A stretch of 21,049 nucleotides of DNA, from NCBI GenBank assembly GCA_031283115.1, contig JAITCK010000016.1:1-21049 (forward strand). The letters run 5' to 3'. Of the stretch, positions 8,168 through 14,611 are shown one piece after another; the stretch's first letter is position 1; each line of letters starts with the position of its first letter. The notes beneath the pieces are model-generated. The model did no database searches, was not told where the DNA came from, and saw only the letters and a list, made by a program, of their open reading frames with translations. The stretch is from Cellulomonadaceae bacterium (GTDB lineage: Bacteria > Actinomycetota > Actinomycetes > Actinomycetales > Cellulomonadaceae). A program made the translations under genes and the position numbers.

Positions 8168-8579
8168 GCGGACGAGACGGCCTATACGCCGGGTTTTGTG
8201 CTCGTGGCCTGTTGCCGGGCCGCGAGTGACGGTCATCTATCTAGGCCTCGCGTTGCCGCGAGGCTCAAGCGGTCTACCCGCACGCATCGGGCGGGCCGCC
8301 CTCTAGCGCGTGCTGTCTGACCTTGCTTCAGGTGGGGTTTACCGAGCCGCCTCCGTCACCGGGGGCGCTGGTGGTCTCTTACACCGCCGTTTCACCCTTA
8401 CCTGCCGCCGCCGAAGCGAAGGCAGGCGGTCTGTTTTCTGTGGCACTGTCCCGCGGGTTGCCCCGGGTGGCCGTTAGCCACCACCTTGCCCTGCGAAGCC
8501 CGGACGTTCCTCGGTGCAGGCCTTGACGGGCGAAGCCCGACTGGTTCCAGCAACGCGACCGTCCAACCGTCTCGTCCGC
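8168..8579 (-). ncRNA. rnpB: RNase P RNA, bacterial type A
   Basis: About 412 nt, the catalytic RNA that cleaves 5' leaders from pre-tRNA. The ends are set by a perfect 13-bp P1 helix: GCGGACGAGACGG (8579-8567) pairs with CCGTCTCGTCCGC (8180-8168). Inside are conserved region I (GAGGAACGTCCGGGC, 8512-8498), GGTGGTGGCTAACGGCCACC (about 8485-8466), ACAGTGCCACAGAAAACAG (about 8448-8430), the GGTAAACCCCACC loop that contacts the tRNA CCA end (8343-8331), and conserved region V (ACCCGGCGTATAGG, about 8194-8181). A -10-like TACACT ends 7 bases before the 5' end. It sits between the zinc-ribbon gene and xerD on the same strand. Confidence 0.97.
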
Positions 8580-8586
8580 GCAGACA

Positions 8587-8592
8587 AGTGTA
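8587..8592 (-). promoter_or_regulatory. rnpB: Predicted -10 element of rnpB
   Basis: TACACT on the minus strand, then TGTCTGC, then the first base of P1 at 8579. The spacing matches a transcription start at the mature 5' end, so no 5' trimming would be needed. Confidence 0.6.
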
Positions 8593-8611
8593 CTCGGTGG
8601 GCGGGCCGAGT
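8592..8611. repeat. Inverted repeat overlapping the rnpB promoter
   Basis: ACTCGG-TGGGCGGG-CCGAGT, a perfect 6-bp stem with an 8-base loop, in the 84-bp gap between the zinc-ribbon gene and rnpB. On the plus strand it runs into TTTT; on the minus strand it has no U-tract. Its edge shares one base with the predicted rnpB -10. It may terminate the zinc-ribbon transcript without a U-run, or it may be a protein-binding site. Confidence 0.35.
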
Positions 8612-8663
8612 TTTCGCTGGGTGGTTGAGTGGGTACCAGCGGGGTAGTTGATGGGGTGCAGGG

Positions 8664-9413
8664 TTAGTCGTCGCTGGCGGCTGCGGGGGCGTTACGCACC
8701 AGGATGCGGCCACATTCTTCACAGTGGACGATGGCGGTGGGCGGGGCGTTGTTTGCCGCGTTGAGATCCGTGGGGTTGAGTTCGATGCCACAGCCGGAGC
8801 AGCGGCCAGCCCGCAGGGCGGCAGCGCCAGAGCCTAGGCGTTTGCGAATCGAGTCATACACGCTGACTAAGGCCGGGTCGATGGCGGAAACGGCCTGTTG
8901 GCGCTGGGTGACAAGGGCTTTTGCTTGGGAGGCGAGGTCAGCCCAGGCGGCATCACGTTCGCTCAGTGTGGCGTCTTTGGATGCTTGGAGTTCGGTGTAG
9001 GCGGCCTCGACTTTGGTCAGGGCGTCTTGGTGGGCGTCAAGGCGTTCCATCACTTCGAGTTGGGTTTCCTCGACGATGCCTTGGCGGCGGTTGAGGGAGG
9101 CCAGTTCTTCTGTAACAGCGACGGCATCCTTGTGGCCCAGGGCGCCAGATTCGAGGCGGTCGCGGTCTTTGCTGATGCGGGCTTCGACTTGGGCAACGTC
9201 GTCCTCAGCTTTTTTCAACTCGCGTTGAATGTCACCGACAGCAGTGCGGGAGGCAACGAGTGATGTGTTGAGGTCGGCCAGTTGGGTGTCGAGTTCAGCA
9301 ATGCGAGTGACGGTGGGGTGGGTACGTTTGGCGTGGACGAGTCCGGCATACCGCGTGTCGAACGCTTGCAGTTCAAGGAGTCGTTGCTGATCCTCGGGTG
9401 AGGCGGTGGGCAC
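8664..9413 (-). CDS. Coiled-coil protein with C-terminal C4 zinc ribbon
   Basis: 249 residues. A long heptad-rich helical region (about 35-175) is followed by a C4 zinc ribbon with Cys205-x2-Cys208 and Cys231-x2-Cys234 (CSGCGIEL ... HCEECGRILVR). This is the architecture of the zinc-ribbon (zf-RING_7/CT398-like) family, conserved next to nif3 in Actinobacteria and of uncertain function. The start GTG 9413-9411 is chosen because AAGGA (9425-9421) sits 7 bases upstream and the family begins close to the PEDQQRLLELQ segment. The open frame reaches back to 9539, but that would overlap nif3 by 44 bases and add a Pro-rich, non-conserved leader. Confidence 0.87.
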   Translation of the reverse strand: MPTASPEDQQRLLELQAFDTRYAGLVHAKRTHPTVTRIAELDTQLADLNTSLVASRTAVGDIQRELKKAEDDVAQVEARISKDRDRLESGALGHKDAVAVTEELASLNRRQGIVEETQLEVMERLDAHQDALTKVEAAYTELQASKDATLSERDAAWADLASQAKALVTQRQQAVSAIDPALVSVYDSIRKRLGSGAAALRAGRCSGCGIELNPTDLNAANNAPPTAIVHCEECGRILVRNAPAAASDD

Positions 9414-9420
9414 GGGCTGG

Positions 9421-9427
9421 TCCTTCC
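9421..9427 (-). promoter_or_regulatory. Ribosome binding site that decides the zinc-ribbon protein start
   Basis: GGAAGGA on the minus strand, 7 bases before GTG 9413-9411. It supports the shorter gene model over the longer frame that begins inside nif3. Confidence 0.7.
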
Positions 9428-9495
9428 GGTAGTTCAGGTATGCAGATGCGGGTGCCTGTTGAGCGTAGTCCTTATGCTGGCGAGGAGGGCGGCGG

Positions 9496-10392
9496 CTAGA
9501 TTCTGGCCGTCCAGGCGTCAGTGGAACGCTCGGAAACACGTGTGCTCACCGTACCTGGGTTACCCCGTTGAGCAAGCATTTGTGCGATTGCCTGAGCCAC
9601 ATCATGTGCCGCGTAGCGCAACCAAGGCCACTCGGAGGCGAAGTGAGCTAGGTCGATAAGGAAGGGTTTTCCTGAGTTGGACATGCCAGACGTTTCGTCA
9701 AAATCGGCTTGTTCACGCAGTTCAGAGGCAGGATGGTGGCGAAGGTCAGCGGTAATGTAAACGTCAGCCCCGCAGGCCCGGACGGCATCAAAGAGGCTGT
9801 CCCCCGCTCCCCCCACAACGGCGACAGTGTTGACTTCTGCATCAAGGTTTCCAGCGATGCGGACTCCCTGTGCGGTGGCTGGAACAGCGGCTGCGACCCG
9901 CTGGGCGAGGGCATACAGGCTGGTGGGTTCGCCCAGGCGGCCTACGCGGCCAATGCCGATGTCAGCGGTGTCAGCGCGCGCGACCAGCGGCTTTCGGTCG
10001 ATGAGTCCAATACAATCGGCGAGGGCATCAGCAACGCCACGCGGGGCAGCGTCGGCATTGGTGTGGGCGGCATAGAGGCCGATTCCGGCGGTGATGAGCC
10101 GGTGAACGACAGCCCCTTTGAAGTTGGTGGCCGCAACACTGTGGACACCGCGCAGGTACAGGGGATGGTGGGTGACAACAAGGTTAGCACCCCATTCGAT
10201 GGCCTCATCAACAACGGTGGCGACGGGGTCAACCGCAAAAAGGATTTTATGGATGGGGGTGCTGGGGTCTCCAGCGATGAGACCAACGGCATCCCAAGCT
10301 TCTGCCGTGTGAGGCGGGTACAGGGTGTCAAGTATGTTGACGGTTTCACGCAGGGTCAGCGTGCCAGGGGCCAGTGAGTGAGGTGTTGTCAC
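9496..10392 (-). CDS. NIF3/DUF34-family dinuclear-metal protein
   Basis: 298 residues. The metal ligands expected in this family are visible: His75-His76 in VVTHHPLYLRG, His110 and Asp114 in AAHTNAD, and the C-terminal His250/Glu254 in DLAHFASE. The protein forms toroidal hexamers in characterised relatives; a GTP cyclohydrolase I type 2 annotation is often transferred but is not established. The start GTG 10392-10390 has a strong AAGGAGA ribosome binding site 6-7 bases upstream. It is followed by the zinc-ribbon gene after 82 bases, a pairing conserved in Actinobacteria, and it diverges from the ArsR gene across 110 bases. Confidence 0.92.
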   Translation of the reverse strand: MTTPHSLAPGTLTLRETVNILDTLYPPHTAEAWDAVGLIAGDPSTPIHKILFAVDPVATVVDEAIEWGANLVVTHHPLYLRGVHSVAATNFKGAVVHRLITAGIGLYAAHTNADAAPRGVADALADCIGLIDRKPLVARADTADIGIGRVGRLGEPTSLYALAQRVAAAVPATAQGVRIAGNLDAEVNTVAVVGGAGDSLFDAVRACGADVYITADLRHHPASELREQADFDETSGMSNSGKPFLIDLAHFASEWPWLRYAAHDVAQAIAQMLAQRGNPGTVSTRVSERSTDAWTARI

Positions 10393-10489
10393 CGTCGATC
10401 TCCTTTCACAAGAGACTATCTGCGCCGCGTCAGCGTTCGACGCAGGGTCACTGTACGCGCCTGACCCGCCGCCTAGGGCCGCGCATCGC

Positions 10490-10495
10490 TACGGT
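10490..10495 (+). promoter_or_regulatory. Predicted -10 element, leaderless start of the arsR-like gene
   Basis: TACGGT, then TGTCCGT, then ATG 10503. No Shine-Dalgarno sequence precedes this ATG. The rest of the divergent gap to nif3 shows no clear operator palindrome. Confidence 0.5.
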
Positions 10496-10502
10496 TGTCC
10501 GT

Positions 10503-10955
10503 ATGGATACTGCATATCTCGACGAGCCGCTCGACACTCGGCCCCTGTACGAGATCAAGGCCAACCTCTTCAAGGCCCTAGCCCACCCTGCACGCTTGCA
10601 GGTGCTTGAAGTTCTTGCCGCCGACTCGGAACTGACAGCACCTGTCGGCAAATTGCTTGAGTTCACGGGCACTGAACCGTCTGCCTTGTCGCAGCATCTG
10701 GCCGTATTGAAGAACGCCGACATTGTGAAGTCGTGGCGTACCGGCAACATCGTCCACTACCAGTTGACTGAGCCGCTGATTGCTGAACTGCTTGTAGTGT
10801 CGCGTGCCTTCTTGCTGCTACGCCTCACCGGCGATGCCGCTGTGACCCACCTTGACGCCTTACGTCACCTGCCTGCACTGCCTGGTGGAACTGCCCAAGC
10901 AGTGCTGGATGCTGCTGTTGAACAGTTTGAGCACACCAGCCACAGTGGCAGATAG
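10503..10955 (+). CDS. ArsR-family winged-helix transcriptional regulator
   Basis: 150 residues. LFKALAHPARLQVLEVLAA (22-40) is the characteristic first part of the ArsR winged helix. TEPSALSQHLAVLKNADIV (57-75) is the recognition helix region, and SWRTGNIVHYQL (77-88) is the wing. The protein contains no cysteine, so the metal sites of ArsR/SmtB built on an ELCVCDL motif are absent; the ligand, if any, is unknown. An upstream GTG would extend the frame to 10374, across the nif3 start, but homologues begin near FKALAHP and TACGGT precedes this ATG by 7 bases. It has no obvious target gene beyond nif3, which it faces, and possibly itself. Confidence 0.87.
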   Translation: MDTAYLDEPLDTRPLYEIKANLFKALAHPARLQVLEVLAADSELTAPVGKLLEFTGTEPSALSQHLAVLKNADIVKSWRTGNIVHYQLTEPLIAELLVVSRAFLLLRLTGDAAVTHLDALRHLPALPGGTAQAVLDAAVEQFEHTSHSGR

Positions 10956-11037
10956 GCTCCACGTCGTTTTTCCGTCATTTCTCCCACCACTGCTCCCCGC
11001 CTTCGGTCAGGGCGACAGGTTTGAGTTGTTTCAGGTG

Positions 11038-11373
11038 CTAGTCGATGGGCAGGAGAATGGTTTGCCCTACGTGAATCTGCGATGAAGGTAAATCGTTGAC
11101 TTGGCGGATTTCCCACACGACATCTCGAAGATCCTCTCCAGGCTCAGCGATGCTGGAGGCGAGTTGCCACAGCGTTTGCCCTGGGGCAACGGTGTGGACG
11201 GTGACCTCTATGCCGTGGGTGGGTTGACTGGCAACAGCCGACGCACCGAAGCCCAATGCCGGTGAGGCGAGAAACACGGCGAACAACCCGATGACAACCC
11301 GGCCTCTGCGTGTCAGCCGCAGCCCGTCCAGGCCGAGCCGTTCTGTCAGGGTGTGGTGGTCGTTGGTGTTCAT
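11038..11373 (-). CDS. LysM-domain membrane-anchored protein, probable SOS-induced cell-division inhibitor
   Basis: 111 residues: a cytoplasmic N-terminus (1-24), one membrane segment (about 26-48), then a LysM peptidoglycan-binding domain (about 58-110: VHTVAPGQTLWQLA ... VNDLPSSQIHVGQTILLP). The start ATG 11373-11371 has AAGGAG 8 bases upstream; the longer frame to 11505 runs through the promoter and is rejected. Its position divergent from lexA and its architecture match YneA of Bacillus and the actinobacterial lexA-neighbour proteins (Rv2719c/ChiZ, DivS), which delay division during DNA damage. The function is inferred from this context, not from sequence identity. It converges with the ArsR gene; the 82-bp gap between them shows no clear terminator. 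Confidence 0.87.
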   Translation of the reverse strand: MNTNDHHTLTERLGLDGLRLTRRGRVVIGLFAVFLASPALGFGASAVASQPTHGIEVTVHTVAPGQTLWQLASSIAEPGEDLRDVVWEIRQVNDLPSSQIHVGQTILLPID

Positions 11374-11399
11374 GGCGCTCTCCTTTGTGGTGATGTTCC

Positions 11400-11417
11400 C
11401 AGGGTCTCTCAACCCTG
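11400..11417. repeat. Inverted repeat in the leader of the LysM gene
   Basis: CAGGGT-CTCTCA-ACCCTG, a perfect 6-bp stem with a 6-base loop. It lies between the predicted transcription start (near 11464) and the ribosome binding site of the LysM gene. It could form a hairpin in the 5' untranslated region. Confidence 0.4.
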
Positions 11418-11430
11418 CGACAGATGTAGA

Positions 11431-11458
11431 CGTTCGTTCGAATCGAACACCTGTCTGT
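11431..11458. promoter_or_regulatory. Possible second, degenerate LexA-binding region
   Basis: CGTTCGTTCGAATCGAACAC followed by CTGTCTGT. It contains intact half-sites GTTCGA and TCGAAC around GTTCG-AAT-CGAAC. Each half-site has only a poor partner at the 4-base spacing expected of an SOS box (TCGAAC-ACCT-GTCTGT; GTAGAC-GTTC-GTTCGA). It lies just downstream of the predicted LysM-gene transcription start, where a repressor would act. Confidence 0.4.
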
Positions 11459-11470
11459 GGAACGAGTGTC

Positions 11471-11500
11471 ACTATAACCATCCCTATGCGACCTTGTCTA
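11471..11500 (-). promoter_or_regulatory. Predicted promoter of the LysM gene
   Basis: Minus strand: -35 TAGACA (11500-11495, 5 of 6 to TTGACA), an 18-base spacer, -10 TATAGT (11476-11471, 5 of 6 to TATAAT). The transcript would begin near 11464 and have a leader of about 90 bases. Confidence 0.65.
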
Positions 11501-11507
11501 GTCAAAA

Positions 11508-11523
11508 TCGAACGATCGTTTGA
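11508..11523. promoter_or_regulatory. LexA-binding SOS box
   Basis: TCGAAC-GATC-GTTTGA matches the actinobacterial/Gram-positive SOS box TCGAAC-N4-GTTCGA at 11 of 12 positions. It overlaps the predicted lexA -35 and lies just upstream of the LysM-gene -35, so one dimer could control both divergent genes. Confidence 0.85.
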
Positions 11524-11548
11524 TTTTTTCCAAAAACTGTTCTAGTGT
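11520..11548 (+). promoter_or_regulatory. lexA: Predicted lexA promoter
   Basis: -35 TTGATT (11520-11525), a 17-base spacer, -10 TAGTGT (11543-11548). The -35 overlaps the right half of the SOS box, consistent with autorepression. Transcription would begin near 11555, about 40 bases before the start codon. Confidence 0.55.
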
Positions 11549-11594
11549 GAAGGTACGAGTTCAAGATTTCTACGAACACGAGGACGGAGTGGTC

Positions 11595-12446
11595 ATGCCC
11601 GAACACACCAACCCTGGCGGTCAGCCAGACGGACATGGCATGGACGGTCGCACCTACAGGGGGCGTGCCGTCGAGCCAATGCATGTCAACGATGAAGGCC
11701 ACATCGACTGGCAGGCTGTGGAGATTGCTGCCGCTGAAAAGATGAAGGCAGCCACCGGGAAGGCAACTGCTCGCCCTGACGGCCCACCAGACTTGTCCTC
11801 GCGTCAACGCACCATCTTGGAAACCATCAAGGATTCTGTCGAGAACCGTGGTTACGCCCCGTCCATGCGCGAAATCGGCGAAGTGGTCAACCTCAAGAGT
11901 CCGTCATCGGTCAAATATCAGCTGCAAATGCTCGAACGTAAGGGCTACCTCCGCCGCGACCCCATGCGTCCGCGGGCCATGCAGGTGGTTGGCCTCACCC
12001 CGCAGATCGGTACCGCACCACTGGATGAGGACGATGTCGTGCCTGTGGGGCCAGACGGCGAGCCCCTGCCCACCCCCGCCTACGTCCCCATCGTGGGGCG
12101 GATTGCTGCTGGCGGCCCCATCCTGGCCGAACAACTGATCGAAGACGTGTTCACCCTGCCCAAGCAGCTTGTCGGTGACGGGGAACTCTTCATGCTCAAA
12201 GTTCAAGGCGAATCCATGATCGAGGCCGCCATCTGTGATGGGGACTGGGTGGTAGTCCGCCGTCAGCCTGTTGCAGAACAGGGTGAGATTGTCGCCGCCA
12301 TGATTGACGGTGAAGCCACCGTCAAAACTTTCAAGCAGGACAAGGGCCACATCTGGCTCATGCCCGCCAACGCCAACTACTCCCCCATCAACGGCGACGA
12401 ATCACAGATTCTCGGCAAGGTCGTCACCGTTCTCCGCTCCCTCTAG
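11595..12446 (+). CDS. lexA: SOS repressor LexA
   Basis: 283 residues. The winged helix is at about 68-132 ([20 protein letters not shown] ... [16 protein letters not shown]). The C-terminal S24 autoprotease domain has the Ala172-Gly173 cleavage site in GRIAAGGP, the nucleophile Ser207 in VQGESMIEA and the base Lys244 in ATVKTF; the 37-residue Ser-Lys spacing equals that of E. coli LexA. RecA filaments trigger self-cleavage and derepress DNA repair genes. The start ATG 11595 has GGAG 7 bases upstream. The ~65 residues before the winged helix are longer than usual; ATG 11640 or 11682 are shorter alternatives. The last 45 bases overlap dinG on the other strand. Confidence 0.95.
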   Translation: MPEHTNPGGQPDGHGMDGRTYRGRAVEPMHVNDEGHIDWQAVEIAAAEKMKAATGKATARPDGPPDLSSRQRTILETIKDSVENRGYAPSMREIGEVVNLKSPSSVKYQLQMLERKGYLRRDPMRPRAMQVVGLTPQIGTAPLDEDDVVPVGPDGEPLPTPAYVPIVGRIAAGGPILAEQLIEDVFTLPKQLVGDGELFMLKVQGESMIEAAICDGDWVVVRRQPVAEQGEIVAAMIDGEATVKTFKQDKGHIWLMPANANYSPINGDESQILGKVVTVLRSL

Positions 12447-14591
12447 GGCTTGTCCTCCTGGCGTTTCCAGCATCGGCTCGGACTTGGTAGCAGCGGTTTC
12501 GGCGGCTTCCGCTGCCTCATCAAGACGGCGGAGGGCAGCAAGAACGACTTCACGGTTTGTGGTCGGCCAAAAATCCGGCATAGACCGGCGTAAAAACTCC
12601 CCGTACCTGCGGGTGGTCAGGCGCGGATCCAGCACGGCCACCACACCCTTGTCCGACACCGAGCGAATAAGACGGCCAGCCCCCTGCGCCAACTTGAGGG
12701 CCGCCGAACTCGCCGACACTGCCATAAAGCCGTTGCCACCCGCCTGCGCCACCGCCCGAGTCCGCGCCGAAGCAATGGGGTCATCGGGGCGGGGGAAAGC
12801 AATCCGGTCGATGATGACCAACTGACAACTCGGGCCAGGAACGTCAATCCCCTGCCACAAGGTCAGGGTGCCAAACAGACAGGTGGCCGGGTCGGCCAAG
12901 AACTCGGCTTGCAAGGTACCCACCTGGTCATCCCACTGGGTCAAAATGGGCACGTCCAAGCGATCCCTCATAGCCTCAGCAACACACTCTGCCGCTCTCC
13001 GCGACGAAAACAAGCCCAGCGTCCGCCCCCCAGCAGCCTCAATGAGGGCAGCAATCTCCTCCAGCTGGGCCTCCGTTGCCGGTTCACGGCCTGGTGCGGG
13101 CAGATGCTCAGCCACATAGAGGATGCCCTGCTTGGGGTAATCAAAGGGGCTACCCACGTCCACCCCCTGCCATTGCGCAGACCCTTCACCACCCCCAGCA
13201 TGACTAACGCCATCAGTTCCAGCCCCTAAGCCCAAAGCCTGGGCGGCGCCCTCAAAGCGCCCGCCAAGAGTCAGCGTCGCCGATGTGAACACGCCTGTAG
13301 CAGTCTCCAACAGGTTATTTCTGATGAGGCCAGCAACATGTAAAGGCGCAGCGTACAACCTGATCACGCCGTCAACTCCCCGGGCAGGCGTGGCACCCTC
13401 CCCCGGCCTGGACAGCCACAGCACGTCGGCACTCGTGTCATCGGCAGCCATACGTTCAGCAGTCTCGAAGATGACCAGCAGGGCCGACTGTGCGACTTTT
13501 GCTCCCCCATCGGCGGCAGCCTCTTTGGCAGCAATCGACCCGTCCGGCCTCATGTCCGAGAGCAACTCACGGGCTGCGTCACGCACAGACGCAACCGCTT
13601 CATGCAGGGAATCTGGCAGACCATTCTCGAAGCGTTCGGCAGGCATCGACGCCAGCAGGTTTCCCACCGTTTGCGCAGCAGTGTCGAGGGCAGTGGTAGG
13701 CAACGCTGCGTGACGGCGGACAAGACGGGCAGCCTGGTCGATGGTTGTCAACGACAGTTCAACCGTCGCCGCAGAGGTCACCCTGTCGGTCAGTTCATGG
13801 GCCTCATCGACAACCAACAGGTCGTGCTCAGGTAGTACGCCAGGGCTTCCACCGGCGGCAATACCTAGCATGGCATGGTTGGTCACCACAATGTCAGCAT
13901 TTTTAGCGGCACTGCGCGCCTGGTCGGCAAAACATTCGGTCACCATCGGGCATGCGGAGCCGAGACATTCCAGGGCCGTCACCGACACCTGGCTCCACGC
14001 TTTCGCGGAGACGCCGGGAACCAGGTCGTCCCGGTCTCCCGTGTCGGTTTCCTTGGCCCAGGCGTGCAGTCGCCGCACCTGGTCAACCAGGCCGGGGCCT
14101 TCTTTATCCCTGGCTCGTTTTCTGCCGGGCGGGGTGGCCTGTGCCGTCGATGACGGTTCCATGTCCAGGCTGTCTGCAGCAAAAAGGCCACCGTCATCGA
14201 CGGGATAGCCCCCGCCGATCTTGTGCAGACACAGGTAGTGATGCCAGCCTTTGAGCAGGGCAAACGTTGGCGGTCGGGGCAGGTGGCGGGCGGCAACGTC
14301 GGCAACCAGTGGCAGGTCACGGGTCAGCAGTTGGCGTTGCAAGGCCAGGGTTGCCGTCGACACAACAACCTGAGCTTCAGCGGTGACGGCGTGCCACACA
14401 GACGGAACCAGGTAGCCCAGGGACTTTCCGGTACCCGTCCCCGCCTGAACAAGCAGGTGACACTGGTTGTCGATGGCCTGGACAACCTCGGCCACCATGC
14501 GTTGCTGGCCCTCGCGGGGCCTTCCATCCAGGGCAGCAACAGCGTCACCGAGAATGGTCTCGACTGCGCTGTTGTTGTGCTGACCTGTCAC
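12402..14591 (-). CDS. DinG/YoaA-type ATP-dependent DNA helicase (XPD-like superfamily 2)
   Basis: 729 residues. Walker A is AGTGTGKS (50-57) and the DEAH box is VVDEAHEL (260-267). Motif VI is QGAGRLIRS (636-644). Four cysteines placed like the XPD/DinG iron-sulphur ligands are Cys121, Cys209, Cys214 and Cys220, so a [4Fe-4S] cluster is likely. Such helicases unwind 5'-3' and act on R-loops, forks or damage. GTG 14591-14589 is the start; there is no Shine-Dalgarno sequence but TACGAT ends 6 bases upstream. The C-terminal ~40 residues are acidic and Ala-rich, and the last 14 codons are antisense to lexA. DinG is LexA-controlled in E. coli, but no LexA box is seen at this promoter. Confidence 0.9.
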   Translation of the reverse strand: MTGQHNNSAVETILGDAVAALDGRPREGQQRMVAEVVQAIDNQCHLLVQAGTGTGKSLGYLVPSVWHAVTAEAQVVVSTATLALQRQLLTRDLPLVADVAARHLPRPPTFALLKGWHHYLCLHKIGGGYPVDDGGLFAADSLDMEPSSTAQATPPGRKRARDKEGPGLVDQVRRLHAWAKETDTGDRDDLVPGVSAKAWSQVSVTALECLGSACPMVTECFADQARSAAKNADIVVTNHAMLGIAAGGSPGVLPEHDLLVVDEAHELTDRVTSAATVELSLTTIDQAARLVRRHAALPTTALDTAAQTVGNLLASMPAERFENGLPDSLHEAVASVRDAARELLSDMRPDGSIAAKEAAADGGAKVAQSALLVIFETAERMAADDTSADVLWLSRPGEGATPARGVDGVIRLYAAPLHVAGLIRNNLLETATGVFTSATLTLGGRFEGAAQALGLGAGTDGVSHAGGGEGSAQWQGVDVGSPFDYPKQGILYVAEHLPAPGREPATEAQLEEIAALIEAAGGRTLGLFSSRRAAECVAEAMRDRLDVPILTQWDDQVGTLQAEFLADPATCLFGTLTLWQGIDVPGPSCQLVIIDRIAFPRPDDPIASARTRAVAQAGGNGFMAVSASSAALKLAQGAGRLIRSVSDKGVVAVLDPRLTTRRYGEFLRRSMPDFWPTTNREVVLAALRRLDEAAEAAETAATKSEPMLETPGGQALEGAENGDDLAENL

Positions 14592-14597
14592 TGGCCC

Positions 14598-14603
14598 ATC
14601 GTA
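14598..14603 (-). promoter_or_regulatory. Predicted -10 element, leaderless start of dinG-like gene
   Basis: TACGAT on the minus strand, then GGGCCA, then GTG 14591-14589. It fits into the 20-bp gap after hflX, with any -35 inside the end of hflX. Confidence 0.5.
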
Positions 14604-14611
14604 GTGGGTGT

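Noticed and set aside
8323..8526. Plus-strand open frame of 67 codons within 8168-8579
   Set aside because: The sequence is rnpB on the minus strand, supported by P1 pairing and conserved regions; the frame is incidental.
8592..8614. Rho-independent terminator on the plus strand (6-bp stem then TTTT)
   Set aside because: No plus-strand gene lies upstream to be terminated; recorded only as an inverted repeat by the rnpB promoter.
9414..9539. Longer N-terminus for the zinc-ribbon protein (start at 9539)
   Set aside because: It would overlap nif3 by 44 bases and add a Pro/Arg-rich leader. GTG 9413-9411 has a well-placed AAGGA and fits the family length.
10396..10450. LexA box between nif3 and arsR (TCGAAC half-site near 10435-10440)
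   Set aside because: Only one half-site is present; the partner half at the 4-base spacing does not match.
10374..10502. Upstream GTG start of the ArsR-like gene (10374)
   Set aside because: It overlaps the nif3 start and ribosome binding site on the other strand; the added residues are Arg/Thr-rich and unlike the family.
11374..11505. Longer N-terminus for the LysM protein (start at 11505)
   Set aside because: The extra 44 codons run through the predicted promoter and leader. ATG 11373-11371 has AAGGAG 8 bases upstream.
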